From the NCBI GenBank assembly GCA_963727845.1, contig CAVSHI010000006.1, positions 310,001 through 374,000 on the forward strand: a DNA stretch of 64,000 nucleotides. Reading direction: 5' to 3'. Positions within the stretch are counted from its first letter, which is position 1, and the number at the start of each line of letters is the position of its first letter. A program made the position numbers and the translations under genes. The stretch is from JBEKTW01 sp963727845 (GTDB lineage Bacteria; Bacteroidota; Ignavibacteria; UBA10030; SZUA-254). This document shows, one piece after another, positions 8,446 to 18,066 of this stretch. The notes beneath the pieces were generated by a model that was not told the origin of the DNA, did no database searches, and was given only the letters and a program-made list of their open reading frames with translations.

Positions 8446-11331
8446 CTATTTCAACAACAACATTTTCTTGATGTCAGTGAATCCGTGTCCTGAGCCTGCC
8501 GAAGGGACCTGCCCTGAGCTTGCCGAAGGGTTGCCAGCCTGCAATCGGTAGAAATAAACACCGCTCGATAATCTGCTCGCATCGAACGTCACAGATTTGG
8601 AGCCGGGCTCTTCCATACCGTTCACGAGCGTTACAACCTCCCTGCCCAACACGTCAAAGACCTTGAGCGTGACATGGCTTTGGATCGGCAATTGGTAGCC
8701 GATGGTGGTCGTTGGATTGAATGGATTGGGATAATTCAAGTCTAATCGATATGCCGATGGTAGGCCTCGTCGGTCTTTCACGGAAACGGTTATTCCCGAT
8801 ACTTCCAGGGAATCGTAAAACGACAGGCCCTTTTTAGTATACAGGAAGAGTGTATCCCCTTCGTGCGGCACTGAATCTGCTCGACTCGTCGCATATTGGA
8901 TATCCCAGGTGTATTTCTCGGATGCTCCCACCTTTTCGATGAAGAGAATGTCATAAATATTCCCGAAGGGAGCGTACACGAATCTCACTTTTTGCCCGGT
9001 GACGAGATCTTCAACGTGAAAATTTACAGGAACCGAGGCGACGCCGAGGCTATCAACGGCGATGGATGAATCGACCGGTATGTCATGATACACAATTCTA
9101 TAATCGTGAGGTTGTGCATAACCTCGGATCGGAGGAGATCCTACATTGGTTCGGACAAATTCGAAGCTGCTCATGTAGCTCAAGAGCCGATTCCATCGCG
9201 TTCGCGCCGGATCGTTTTGAGTGAACACATCCGCGGCGTAGAAAGCCAATCCGTCAAACGAGGCAGATTCTATCCCCGGATTCACCGGGTAATTCTGCAA
9301 GGCATATTTACGACTTGAGCGGTCGAAAACAGAGAATGTCGTCTGTGTCCAGGACGTAGTGTCGTCAAACGTAATGATGTAGTCATCGGGTTTCACTTTG
9401 GAGCTATCAATAATACGAATCTCTACGGGAACCGTGGCATAACCAGAGAGTTTCCTGATGTTGGACTGTGCTACGTCCACGCGCGGTGTGCGTTTTGGGA
9501 AGAATGCAGTGGAATCTGCATAGAAGGAGATTCCGTCCGACACCTCGACCTTCAAAGAAAAAGTCTCTGAATTTGGCAGAAGCCCCAAATTTACCGGATG
9601 AGATAGGGGATTGGTATCGGACGACGCGGGGAACGAATCAAACAATGTGTAGTCGTTCCATTTGTCCACGCTATAGAACATATTCACTGAAAGCGGATGT
9701 GACTGCGGCTCTCCGATCAGCATCTGAAGGTTAAGCAGGGATTGTGTGATAGGCACGTCGGCTCTGAAATCCGTATTCATGATTCTGACAAAAGGACTTC
9801 CGGTGGTGGTATTCTTGATCGTGAAATAGTCCTGACTCTGTGCGAAACCATAAATGTTCCCGCTCGTATCCTTGACGAACACGCGAAGAATTCCGAAGGA
9901 ACAATCCGGGAACGTAGTAGTGTTCCACGGATACGATCCGGAGTTCAGAACGTTCTTGGCCACTGTTTGCCACGAAGCGCCGGCATCCGGACTAAACCAG
10001 ATGTCGATGCTTCCGCCGGACGCAAGCGACGTCCATTGAACCGTCTGACCTCCGGACAGTATGCGATGGGATTGAAAATTTACAATGGTGATTGCTTTGT
10101 TCATCGCCGCGGTGTCAAATTTCGAATTCCAAAGGGCCTTGGCTAATAGAATGTTCTGCAGCACCTGATCCTTCGAATGTCCGTAAGACAGTACCGATCC
10201 AATTCTTCTTGTCTCACCGGTGTCGAGAGAAAAATAGTTGGACCCATACAGGTAATCCTCATCTTCGCCGGCTGTGGCGACGGTATCGTTCACGACGCTG
10301 TGGGGTTGAGAGAATTGTCCGGGTGTCAACAAATTCCAGAGTTGCTCGTCAGAACCCATGGGAAGGTTGTTGGCCGGGACGAAGCAGTCGTAGCTTGCAA
10401 TGTTGTTCCCCGGCGATTCGAGAAAAGCTTCTCCGAAAAGACCGACAGACCCTACCCACAGGGGATTCTTCATTTGTTCCTCAGGGAAGTTCGAAGTCAG
10501 CACGAAATCGTTTGAGGAAAAATAAACGCTGGCATCGTTGTCATATTCCATCGGTCTGTCGTCGCAGCCCGTCAGACCGACGTACGTGCCAGTCAGGTTG
10601 CCGAAAACGACTTTAGAGTATTGGTGTCGACTTGTATTTTTAATGTCAAAAACCCTGAACATCACGTCTTTGAAGAGAGGATCATCACGCTGGATGTATC
10701 GTACATCCACCTGTATTCCTTGCCCTTTTGTCAATGTGTCGGACGTGTCGGGCAAGAAGCCATATTGCCTGTACATTCTCTCATCGTTGCGGTCATCCAT
10801 CTGAAAAAATGTTTCCTGGCTTCCCACGAGCTTGTCGGGTCCGAAGAGTCCATTCCAGACACCTGTTTGCCAATCAGGGTGATCCGGCCAAACGGTGGGC
10901 CATGTCTGCGGGAGTGTGCCGATTGCGGGGGTAGCACTCGACGAGTCACAGAATCCGCCGACCGGCTCAAATGTCCAATATTTCCCCGTCACGGGATCGA
11001 CGTCAAGCATAGTCGTAGGACGCGCTACGGGGCAAGTGATCACTGAATGAATCGTATCCGGGATGCCGTCATTGTTGTAGTCCTTGATCGGGAGTTCCAC
11101 GGCGACCATGATGCTCATGTCGCCGATGTAACCATTCGTTGGATATAACCAGGCGCCCCGCGAAACGGAGTCGCAAGGTTGTCCAATGACACCCCAGTTT
11201 CCGAACACCGTCATGATTCGATTGCCGCCGAGCATTCCAGCGCGGTTGTACACGTAACCGGTCTGCTGTGCATTGGCTGTGTGTTCGAAGAGAAGGATGG
11301 AGAAGAAGAGGAAGAGGAATTGTGGTTTCAT
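8446..11331 (-). CDS. Large T9SS-secreted protein (961 aa), function unknown
   Basis: The start at 11331 (MKPQFLFLFFSILLFEHTANA) gives a good signal peptide and follows GGAGAT at proper spacing; an upstream in-frame ATG would run through a conserved non-coding leader. The body is beta-rich, contains DYNNDGIPDT (a calcium-loop-like motif) near residue 80 and a segment near residue 400 resembling immunoglobulin-like surface domains. No enzyme signature is recognised. The last 90 residues are a type A sorting domain: LNYPNPFNPTTTIGYQLP, VLGREVVTLV, SSGVYFYRL, IKKMLLLK. The loop before the final strand carries PSASSGQVPSAGSG, encoded by two tandem copies of a short genomic repeat (8476-8532). It probably functions at the cell surface or as a released protein. 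Confidence 0.85.
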   Translation of the reverse strand: MKPQFLFLFFSILLFEHTANAQQTGYVYNRAGMLGGNRIMTVFGNWGVIGQPCDSVSRGAWLYPTNGYIGDMSIMVAVELPIKDYNNDGIPDTIHSVITCPVARPTTMLDVDPVTGKYWTFEPVGGFCDSSSATPAIGTLPQTWPTVWPDHPDWQTGVWNGLFGPDKLVGSQETFFQMDDRNDERMYRQYGFLPDTSDTLTKGQGIQVDVRYIQRDDPLFKDVMFRVFDIKNTSRHQYSKVVFGNLTGTYVGLTGCDDRPMEYDNDASVYFSSNDFVLTSNFPEEQMKNPLWVGSVGLFGEAFLESPGNNIASYDCFVPANNLPMGSDEQLWNLLTPGQFSQPHSVVNDTVATAGEDEDYLYGSNYFSLDTGETRRIGSVLSYGHSKDQVLQNILLAKALWNSKFDTAAMNKAITIVNFQSHRILSGGQTVQWTSLASGGSIDIWFSPDAGASWQTVAKNVLNSGSYPWNTTTFPDCSFGILRVFVKDTSGNIYGFAQSQDYFTIKNTTTGSPFVRIMNTDFRADVPITQSLLNLQMLIGEPQSHPLSVNMFYSVDKWNDYTLFDSFPASSDTNPLSHPVNLGLLPNSETFSLKVEVSDGISFYADSTAFFPKRTPRVDVAQSNIRKLSGYATVPVEIRIIDSSKVKPDDYIITFDDTTSWTQTTFSVFDRSSRKYALQNYPVNPGIESASFDGLAFYAADVFTQNDPARTRWNRLLSYMSSFEFVRTNVGSPPIRGYAQPHDYRIVYHDIPVDSSIAVDSLGVASVPVNFHVEDLVTGQKVRFVYAPFGNIYDILFIEKVGASEKYTWDIQYATSRADSVPHEGDTLFLYTKKGLSFYDSLEVSGITVSVKDRRGLPSAYRLDLNYPNPFNPTTTIGYQLPIQSHVTLKVFDVLGREVVTLVNGMEEPGSKSVTFDASRLSSGVYFYRLQAGNPSASSGQVPSAGSGHGFTDIKKMLLLK
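8476..8532. repeat. Two tandem CTGAGC-TGCCGAAGG repeats inside a coding sequence
   Basis: Two near-identical units, CCTGAGCCTGCCGAAGG and CCTGAGCTTGCCGAAGG, sit 24 bases apart in frame within the sorting domain of the T9SS gene. A single unit occurs at the homologous place in the next T9SS gene (11591-11607). The unit is related to the arms of the 158-bp repeats at 26090 and 61876. Confidence 0.75.
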
Positions 11332-11357
11332 GATTGTATCTCCTTCCTGAATTTCAA

Positions 11358-11496
11358 AACCCGCCGTGCCATATACTTCTGCACAAGCGGGTTCATTTTC
11401 GAACTCACGGGTTTGCACGCGGGAAGATCTATTGGCCTCATGACTCATCCCAAATTGACGTCATAGAAAGGTAATGAATTGGCGAACCTAAGTCAA
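11358..11496 (-). promoter_or_regulatory. Promoter and structured leader, copy A
   Basis: Minus-strand promoter with TTGACT (11496-11491), 17-base spacer and TACCTT (11473-11468). It is followed by a leader that is about 75-80% identical to 16413-16551 and ends in a hairpin (11393-11358) with arms AACCCGC/GCGGGTT and inner GTGC/GCAC. An earlier AAACCCG segment (11414-11408) could pair with the same GCGGGTT arm, giving two exclusive folds. The reading frame is not preserved between the two copies, so the conservation is at DNA or RNA level. It lies just upstream of the T9SS gene starting at 11331. Confidence 0.7.
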
Positions 11497-11547
11497 GGAC
11501 GTTTTGAACAAACGATGAGGGCGAGTCGGCATCTTTTGAACAAAGAC

Positions 11548-14500
11548 TTATTTCAACAGCACCATCTTCTTAACGTCAGTGAATCCGTGTCCTGAGCTTG
11601 CCGAAGGATTGCCAGCCTGCAATCTGTAGAAATACACGCCGCTTGAAAAATTACTCCCGTCAAATTGCACCGATTTGAATCCCGCTTCTTCCATTTCGTT
11701 GACGAGCGTTGCCACCTCTTGACCCAGAATGTTGTACACTTTCAGAGTCACGACACTATTCACCGGTAACTGATAGCGGATAACAGCCACCGGGTTAAAC
11801 GGATTAGGATAGTTTTGCTCAAGCGAAAATATCCGGGGAATGGAAGCTGCCGGACGTGCTTTGAGTGCAAGCGATTGTGCTGAGTGCAGTACTACCGACC
11901 CCTTGGTCCGCAACTGAAACTCCTTCTGGCCAACATCGAGGAAAATTTCTTTTGAGGACGATTGCAGTTCCCAACTTACGTTGACCGGGTACGCTGCCGA
12001 CGACACCAGGATGGAATACTCCTTGCCCGAGCCATTCTCATCGACTTCCGCCATCCGACCCGATGCAAACCGCACATCGAAAACTCCGACCGGCGGCGTT
12101 GGAGGAAGCTCATATCGCTCCAGTGAAATCCCCGTCGAGCGATCACCGAAATATAGCGCTTGTTTATTGCCGTTTGCATCCTGAACGACTATTTTGTTGA
12201 ACCCGTTCAAGCCAGCGTGAGCAGCATTCATTAGAGCCGATTTCGGAACGTTCGACCCGGCAGAAATTACTAACTGTCCCGCAGTACCGACTTTGACCCA
12301 ATAGGCCTTCCCCGGCTGCATGGTATCTGCCGGCTGATACCCGTGATCAAAACCGAAGTATTCAGACGTTACCGACGTGCCAATCGGAACAACGGACGAT
12401 GTTGTGACCTGCGTTGCGACCGAAGCCACAACGTTCCACCCGGGCAGGACGGCGGCCGTATCCCCAAAAACTGGCGTGCCCACGATACCTATCGTGTCGA
12501 TTGTACCGAACCTGAGCCAGTATCCGTTGCAGTATTTGAGCGTATCGCAGGATTGATACATCTGCCCCTGGTAGCCGAAGGCCTGGGACATGGCAGTCGG
12601 GAACAAACGCCTTTTTGTCACACCGGTTGTGCGAAATGGGACCGAAAGAAGATTCCACGCGGCATCAACCGGCATCACATAGGTCGTGTCAAGAGTCGTC
12701 GTGAATCTCCTGATTCCAGAGAAAGGACTCCACCCAGCGGCGTTACCCGCACTTACCCGCCAGTAATACGTGGCACCTCTCTCCAGCGAGCTGAGCCTGC
12801 GTGCGGTTCCCGTCAGAGCCGAATCATCCATAAGGCAGTGAACAAAACTACTATCCGTCCCAAACTGGAGGCGGTACGTCCGTGCTGTGAACGGCTGACT
12901 CCACATGACCGACATTGTAGCAGGAAGACCCGTATCCTGGTCCATCGGCTGGACGAGCGCCGGAGGTATTTTCGGAGCGGAAAGATAAAAGAAAAATGCC
13001 GGCTCCAGTTTGTAATCAAGGACGTTGCCCGACCCATCCACGGCCCGCAGTCTCATCGATGTGTAACCTTCTGGCAGATCCGGAAGATCCTGAACGATAA
13101 ATCCATTGCCCTGGCGGGTCGCAGTGCCTTCAGCCCAATCCGTACCGCCCAGCGGCTGGAAAAAGACTCTCGTGGATTCAACGCCGACATCATCCGCAAC
13201 TTCGAACTCTATGTGAGTTGAATCCCGGCGAAAAGTGTCGGCCGTCGGATTTGCAGGTTGAACGAGTTTCAAGCGATTGATGTACGGCGGGTTGGGGTCC
13301 GGTTTCCGGGTATCGAATTCAATCCTCGCCGTCGCCAATCCCATCGTGTCGACAATCCTAAATTCGGTATAGTACGCCTCCAAAGCGTAGCTCCCGGAAA
13401 AACCCTGCCATTGATTCCAGTAACGAAAATCGTCCAGGAGCATCTTCCCGCCTGAAAACAGCTTGTACGTGAACATATCAAAGTTCTGTGCCCACATCGG
13501 ATGGGCAAAGAACGATTTATTCACCGGACTTCCTGGCGGGCAGTCCGGGTTCCACAGACTGATGTCAAAGACTTGATTATTGGTTCGCCCCGTCCAGCGG
13601 GGGATACCGTGTCCGACGTTCAGCGTTATCCTATTCGCCGTCGTCGAGTAACCGATGCTATCTCCGGACCAAATCGGGTCGAACTGGATCGTATCCAGTG
13701 ACACAACGCACATGCGTGGGGTCGACATCGATGTATTATTGTAGTCTCCCCCAACCGGCGAAATACTGTAAACTGGGCCATTATGGTAGTGCCTGTAATG
13801 GTAGGTTGGCGATGGAGGTGGCGGATAGTATCCTGTTAGTGTAAACGGGGAAGACATACTCCAATGCTGCCCCACCCCGGGCTCACCATATCCGCCCACT
13901 AGCGTATCAAAGTCAGCCCAAGGATAGACAGTCAGGCTGCCTCCACCGTTCGGCGGGGGCAAGTAAGAGTAATCCACCCGCTTAAACTTTGCCGGGTCGG
14001 TTTCCAACGTCTTCGATGAGCTTAACCCCCCTGCGATCTCAAAGGGAAAATAATAAAGATCTCCTTGATGTGGATAGACCTGATACATTATATCGAGTGT
14101 CCATATGGAATCCAGATCTGGAAGATAGAACTCATCGATGGGCCAGAGTGTGTCATACGCACAACCGCTCCACGTCCCGCACATCAGAGTCCATGCGGGT
14201 ATTGCGTCATTCTTGAACAATGTTTGTGCCCATGCGCCCGGATACTCCGTAACGGGGTTTCCCAGGTGATCGAGACGGTGCATGCGAATCGTGTCTTTGG
14301 CGTCTGATTTTCGCAGGTACACCGTGTTTATTCCAACATTTGGAATGTTGGACTTGATGATCTTGGTCATTCGGTCAAAAGATTCACCTATGATGTCCGT
14401 CCTGGCCCACCCTAAGTCTTGAATATTGATTGTGTCATTTTGTATCAGCCCATCGTATTGCCAAATACCTCCATCAAAAAAGTCTAGCCACCACGGCGTT

Positions 14501-14613
14501 TCGTCTGCGATCAGCTTTTGTATCTGGGAGTAAAGGAAGAAGTATGGCACCTTTATCGTGTCCGATGAACTCGTTGCCACAAATTCACCGACGAATCTTC
14601 GCGGGTCCTCAAA
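11548..14613 (-). CDS. C-terminal part of frameshifted S8 protease: fibronectin-like domains and T9SS sorting domain
   Basis: This part (about 1015 residues) has no signal peptide and no convincing start; a GTG at 14580 is only the first possible one. It continues the S8 protease gene after a one-base frameshift near 14609-14640. Joined across the stop (TTT T|GAG) the protein reads SGARF-EDPRRFVGEFVATSSS, a sensible strand of the subtilisin C-terminal domain. Features: an ASN/fibronectin-like block (LVQPMDQDTGLPATMSVMW, then TYRLQFGTDSSF) near residue 540, a WNLLSVPF...GYW module near 630-850 also present in the 31158 gene, and a type A sorting domain at the end (EQNYPNPFNP, SSGVYFYRL, VKKMVLLK) containing one PSASSG repeat insertion. 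Probably one cell-surface protease of about 1600 residues. Confidence 0.8.
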   Translation of the reverse strand, partial: FEDPRRFVGEFVATSSSDTIKVPYFFLYSQIQKLIADETPWWLDFFDGGIWQYDGLIQNDTINIQDLGWARTDIIGESFDRMTKIIKSNIPNVGINTVYLRKSDAKDTIRMHRLDHLGNPVTEYPGAWAQTLFKNDAIPAWTLMCGTWSGCAYDTLWPIDEFYLPDLDSIWTLDIMYQVYPHQGDLYYFPFEIAGGLSSSKTLETDPAKFKRVDYSYLPPPNGGGSLTVYPWADFDTLVGGYGEPGVGQHWSMSSPFTLTGYYPPPPSPTYHYRHYHNGPVYSISPVGGDYNNTSMSTPRMCVVSLDTIQFDPIWSGDSIGYSTTANRITLNVGHGIPRWTGRTNNQVFDISLWNPDCPPGSPVNKSFFAHPMWAQNFDMFTYKLFSGGKMLLDDFRYWNQWQGFSGSYALEAYYTEFRIVDTMGLATARIEFDTRKPDPNPPYINRLKLVQPANPTADTFRRDSTHIEFEVADDVGVESTRVFFQPLGGTDWAEGTATRQGNGFIVQDLPDLPEGYTSMRLRAVDGSGNVLDYKLEPAFFFYLSAPKIPPALVQPMDQDTGLPATMSVMWSQPFTARTYRLQFGTDSSFVHCLMDDSALTGTARRLSSLERGATYYWRVSAGNAAGWSPFSGIRRFTTTLDTTYVMPVDAAWNLLSVPFRTTGVTKRRLFPTAMSQAFGYQGQMYQSCDTLKYCNGYWLRFGTIDTIGIVGTPVFGDTAAVLPGWNVVASVATQVTTSSVVPIGTSVTSEYFGFDHGYQPADTMQPGKAYWVKVGTAGQLVISAGSNVPKSALMNAAHAGLNGFNKIVVQDANGNKQALYFGDRSTGISLERYELPPTPPVGVFDVRFASGRMAEVDENGSGKEYSILVSSAAYPVNVSWELQSSSKEIFLDVGQKEFQLRTKGSVVLHSAQSLALKARPAASIPRIFSLEQNYPNPFNPVAVIRYQLPVNSVVTLKVYNILGQEVATLVNEMEEAGFKSVQFDGSNFSSGVYFYRLQAGNPSASSGHGFTDVKKMVLLK

Positions 14614-16370
14614 AGCGAGCTCCCGAGTTGTTATGGTCGAGACTGAGAGTGCACAACACAGAAGCAGTGTCTCCCGCAGGCACGGTAACTTGAGAAGGAT
14701 TGACCGTGAGCGTTATCCCATATCGAGGCGCAAAATAGTACACCAAATTTATATCGAACGTTTGATCCAGCGTGTCACTATTCGTAAACTCGAGGTTCGC
14801 CGTCGTAGTCCAGACTTCTTGTGATGGATCATCAAGGCCGAAGTTCACGCTCCCCGGGCAGACTACGATCTTCTGTCGCGCTGCATTGGCGACGGACACC
14901 CGACCGCAGCCTTGACTCCAGATGTCCGACCCGATATCGCGTGCAGTCTCCATGAGCACGGCTTTGACCTGTTCGGCTGTCCAGTCCGGATGGAGCTGAC
15001 GCACGAGGGCGGCGGCCCCTGCCACCTGGGGAGTCGCCATGGAAGTGCCGCTCAATACTTCGTAGCCTCCACCCAGCCAGGCCGACTTAATGCCAACCCC
15101 TGGTGCGACTATGTCGGGCTTGATTCCTGATTTTTCTCCAAGAGTACGATACTCGGAGCCGTGGCTCGAAAAATCGGCCATGACGTCGGCGTCGTTCGTA
15201 GCTCCCACTGTCAGCGCCAAACGGGAGCAACCTGGCACAGGAACGGTGTAATTATAAGGGCCCCAGTTACCCGCAGCGACCGCACATACGATGCCGCTCC
15301 TGGCGGCGTTATCGACCGCACGCGCAAGAGGATCAAGCGGACTGCCCAGATCGAAGATATCGCTATACCCGAGACTCAAGTTGATTACTCCGATCGGCGT
15401 CGGCGTCGATGGATCCTGGTCGGGATCCATGGCCCGCTCTATGGCTGCAATTATCCACGACGAGTATCCATTCCCCTGTGCATCGAGAACTTTGAATGCC
15501 CACAGCCTCGCCTCGTAGGCGACTCCGCGCAATGTTTTGCCTGCATCACCCGCTGCGATTCCCGCCACGTGTGTTCCGTGTCCATTATCGTCCATGGGAT
15601 CTGCGTCATCGTTCACGAAATCGTAGCCGCCCACCACCTTGCTGTTCGGAAACGGGGCTCCACCAAGGGCCGGATGCAAGTAATCAATGCCTGAGTCAAT
15701 TATGCCGATGTCGATTCCTTCTCCGTGCACATTGTAAGTGGTCCAAACCGTCGGCGCGCCGATGACCGCGTTGCTCGCGTCGTCGAGCGCCACCACAGGT
15801 CTGTCATCGGCCACTCTCCAGACGTACGGCAATTTCTCGATCTCTTCTCCGATCGAACGCTTCGTCGTTATGGCTACTCCGTTGAGGGCTTCGGTGTACT
15901 CCAGGTGGATCTGTGTCCCAACTGAGGCCGCTTGAGGAGACCTTCGCGATCGATACGCCGCATCGATCTTGGCAATATCCGCTCTGAATCTCTCATGTTC
16001 TGATTGCATTGCACTGAGTGCAGATTGGAACTCCCCACGCTTAAGCCCTTTGCGCATGCTCCCAACCACCGCGAGTGGCGGGCTCTTGAACTGAACGATG
16101 AGTCGGAACGTCGTCTTTCAATTCCAATGATCGGGTCGCAACAACGCTATCCCCTCGTATGATCGTCAACTGTGTTCCACAACCGGTTGACAATTGTTGG
16201 GCAGAGGAACGCAATGGCATCCCCATGGATCGAGGTTGCCCGCTTTTGTCAGCCGCCGCTTGAGGTAGTACTGGAAGGAATTGCTTCTGGCCTGTCCCTG
16301 TTATTGTCTGGGAGAAGAGTGTTGTCGTGCAAGCTAGCCCAAGAACCAGCACTGACAAGACAGTTTTCAT
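14609..16370 (-). CDS. Subtilisin-like S8 serine protease, N-terminal and catalytic part (two frameshifts)
   Basis: The gene starts at 16370 with signal peptide MKTVLSVLVLGLACTTTLFSQ. That frame runs to 16041, but homologous sequence switches frame near 16103: ELKDDVP joins to LIVQFKSPPLA, the usual start of a propeptide-like region, if one base is skipped. The catalytic triad is complete: Asp in GIIDSGIDYLHPALGG, His in NGHGTHVAGIAAG, Ser in LSGTSMATPQVAGAAAL. The oxyanion Asn region AAGNWGPYN is also present. The domain ends near VTVPAGDTASVLCTLSLD, and a second one-base frameshift near 14611 separates the C-terminal part (11548-14613). An IS630 element lies about 75 bases upstream of its promoter. 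Either a degraded gene or, more likely given obgE, consensus errors in an intact gene. Confidence 0.85.
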
Positions 16371-16412
16371 CTGGCTATCTCCAGACGCACCAAAGAATTT
16401 GCTAAAACACAA

Positions 16413-16551
16413 AACCCGCCGTGCCATATATTTAGGCACAAGCGGGTTCTTTTTCGAACTCACGGGTTTGCCATCGGGAAGATGTATTAACCTCATGATT
16501 CGTCCTAGATTAATGCTAATGAAAGGTAAGAAATTTTCGATCCCAAGTCAA
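16413..16551 (-). promoter_or_regulatory. Promoter and structured leader, copy B
   Basis: Minus-strand promoter with TTGACT (16551-16546), 17-base spacer and TACCTT (16528-16523), the same as in copy A. The leader hairpin is at 16448-16413 (AACCCGC/GCGGGTT with inner GTGCC/GGCAC). A competing AAACCCG segment lies at 16469-16463. In this copy the hairpin is followed by TTTGTGTTTT, resembling an attenuator. The start codon of the S8 protease is at 16370. Confidence 0.7.
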
Positions 16552-16626
16552 GGCTTTTAGTACCGTTGGTTTTGAAAATCAATACCTGCCGATAGAAGTA
16601 AATTATCTGAAATATATGGTGTTCTA

Positions 16627-17793
16627 GTATCTTGTAACATAAATAACTTGAATAAGTCATAATTCTTTTGTATCATGGGTATATCCCTTACTATATTGGA
16701 GAAACCCATGAGAAACGGACGTCCCAAACAACCCATCATGCTCTCGGAACAGGATCGAGCACAATTGATTTCACTTGCCCATTCTCGTAGCTTACCACAC
16801 GGACTGGTTACCCGCGCTCGGCTTGTCCTGATGGCTGCCAATGGTGTATCCAATTCTGGTATTGCCGACAAGCTTAACTTGAGCCAGCAGTCCGTCTGTC
16901 TGTGGCGAAAACGGTTTTTGAACCATGGGCTGCCAGGGTTACATGAAGAACTACGGCCCGGTCGGCCCCGATCGATCTCTGACGAAAAAATCGCATCCCT
17001 TGTGCGGCGAACACTTCGAACAAAACCTAAACACGCCACGCATTGGACTTTACGTTCGATGGCCACGGTGACCCACCTATCGCATCAAACCGTTCTGCGA
17101 GTCTGGCAAGCCTTTGGGTTTCAACCACACCGCCAGCGCCATTTTAAGCTCTCCGCTGACCCGTTCTTCGTCGAGAAAGTGCGTGATATTGTTGGCCTTT
17201 ACCTTCATCCCCCGGACAAAGCGATGGTCTTGTGCGTTGATGAGAAGAGCCAGATCCAAGCCCTTGATCGCACTCAGCCCATGCTTCCCATGGGACTGGG
17301 TTACGTCGAAGGTATTACCCATGACTACAAGCGACATGGAACAACAACCCTTTTCGCCGCTCTCGACATTGCTAGCGGTGAAGTCATTACTTCGTGCAAG
17401 AAGCGCCACCGTCATCAGGAGTATCTCGGCTTCCTCAAACAAATCGAGTTGAGCGTTCCATCCACACTCGACCTTCATCTGGTTGTGGACAACTATGCCA
17501 CACACAAGCATCCGTCGGTCAAACGCTGGCTCGCACTGCACCCGCGCTTCCATGTCCACTACACGCCAACGTACTCCTCGTGGCTCAATCAGGTCGAAAT
17601 CTGGTTTAATATCATCACGCAACGCGCTATTCGACGCGGTACGTTCCGCAGCGTTAAAGAATTGATCAACAAAATCAATAACTTCGTCGAGCACTACAAT
17701 TCAAAGTCGCGTCCATTTCTCTGGACTGCAACAGCCGATTCCATATTTGCCAAGATCGAACGACTTTGCCAAGTTATTTCAGGACCAGGACAC
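16627..17793 (+). mobile_element. IS630-family insertion sequence, about 1.17 kb
   Basis: The ends carry imperfect inverted repeats of roughly 25 bases: left GTATCTTGTAACATAAATAA, right (reverse complement) GTGTCCTGGTCCTGAAATAA, both continuing into CTTG. The element is flanked by TA duplications (16625-16626 and 17794-17795). With the outer C and G this reconstitutes the CTAG target known for IS630. It contains one intact transposase. The transposase stop codon TAG uses the right TA duplication, so the reading frame ends exactly at the element border. Confidence 0.85.
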
Positions 17794-17796
17794 TAG
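16708..17796 (+). CDS. IS630 family transposase
   Basis: The start at 16708 (MRNGRPKQPIMLSEQDRAQL) follows GGAGAAACCC; an in-frame ATG 33 bases earlier gives a less likely extension. The N-terminus holds the helix-turn-helix typical of IS630 (NSGIADKLNLSQQSVCLWRKRF, about residues 48-68) and a second one near HLSHQTVLRVW. The DDE catalytic residues are visible in LCVDEKSQIQALDRTQP, HLVVDNYATHKH and YSSWLNQVEIWF. The length of 362 residues is normal, with no frameshift, so the element may be active. It moves the element by cut and paste into TA within CTAG. The gene points away from the S8 protease. Confidence 0.95.
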   Translation: MRNGRPKQPIMLSEQDRAQLISLAHSRSLPHGLVTRARLVLMAANGVSNSGIADKLNLSQQSVCLWRKRFLNHGLPGLHEELRPGRPRSISDEKIASLVRRTLRTKPKHATHWTLRSMATVTHLSHQTVLRVWQAFGFQPHRQRHFKLSADPFFVEKVRDIVGLYLHPPDKAMVLCVDEKSQIQALDRTQPMLPMGLGYVEGITHDYKRHGTTTLFAALDIASGEVITSCKKRHRHQEYLGFLKQIELSVPSTLDLHLVVDNYATHKHPSVKRWLALHPRFHVHYTPTYSSWLNQVEIWFNIITQRAIRRGTFRSVKELINKINNFVEHYNSKSRPFLWTATADSIFAKIERLCQVISGPGH

Positions 17797-17907
17797 CAGG
17801 TTGTTGAAAAAAGAGAGATTTCCGTGACGTCCGACCAACGGCTTGTGAATGCGAATCATTTTCGACATTGCGGAACCTTGAAGAGTGGTTTTTCCACAGC
17901 CTGCTAG
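17793..17907. mobile_element. MITE-like element of about 115 bp with CTAGCAGG ends
   Basis: The ends are inverted repeats of about 19 bases: CTAGCAGGTTGTTGAAAAA on the left (17793-17811) and TTTTTCCACAGCCTGCTAG on the right (17889-17907). No coding capacity is seen in between. The IS630 element is inserted exactly into its left CTAG. It could also be the remnant of a larger insertion sequence. Confidence 0.65.
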
Positions 17908-18030
17908 GGGATTAATAGCTATCGCCATATGTCGGGCTCTTGAGAAGAATCCTGCCTGCCAAATCCATCCACGAGCCAATGCTAGGGCATTGACTGGAGT
18001 GACAGGTACTCGCGAGGGGATAGGCAGCAT

Positions 18031-18066
18031 GGATGCCGCACGCGGAGCCCGTCGCGCGCGGCATCC
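18031..18066. repeat. Strong GC-rich hairpin downstream of the VWA gene
   Basis: GGATGCCGCACGCG pairs with CGCGCGCGGCATCC around an 8-base loop (14 pairs, one mismatch). It lies 9 bases past the stop of the minus-strand VWA gene. No U-run follows on that strand, so it could block or protect the 3' end of the transcript rather than act as a classical terminator. Confidence 0.6.

Noticed and set aside
11358..16551. Cyclic-di-GMP (GEMM) riboswitch because of GGCAAACC in leader copy B
   Set aside because: The second conserved block (GACGCAAAGCC) is absent and copy A reads GTGCAAACC, so the match is by chance.
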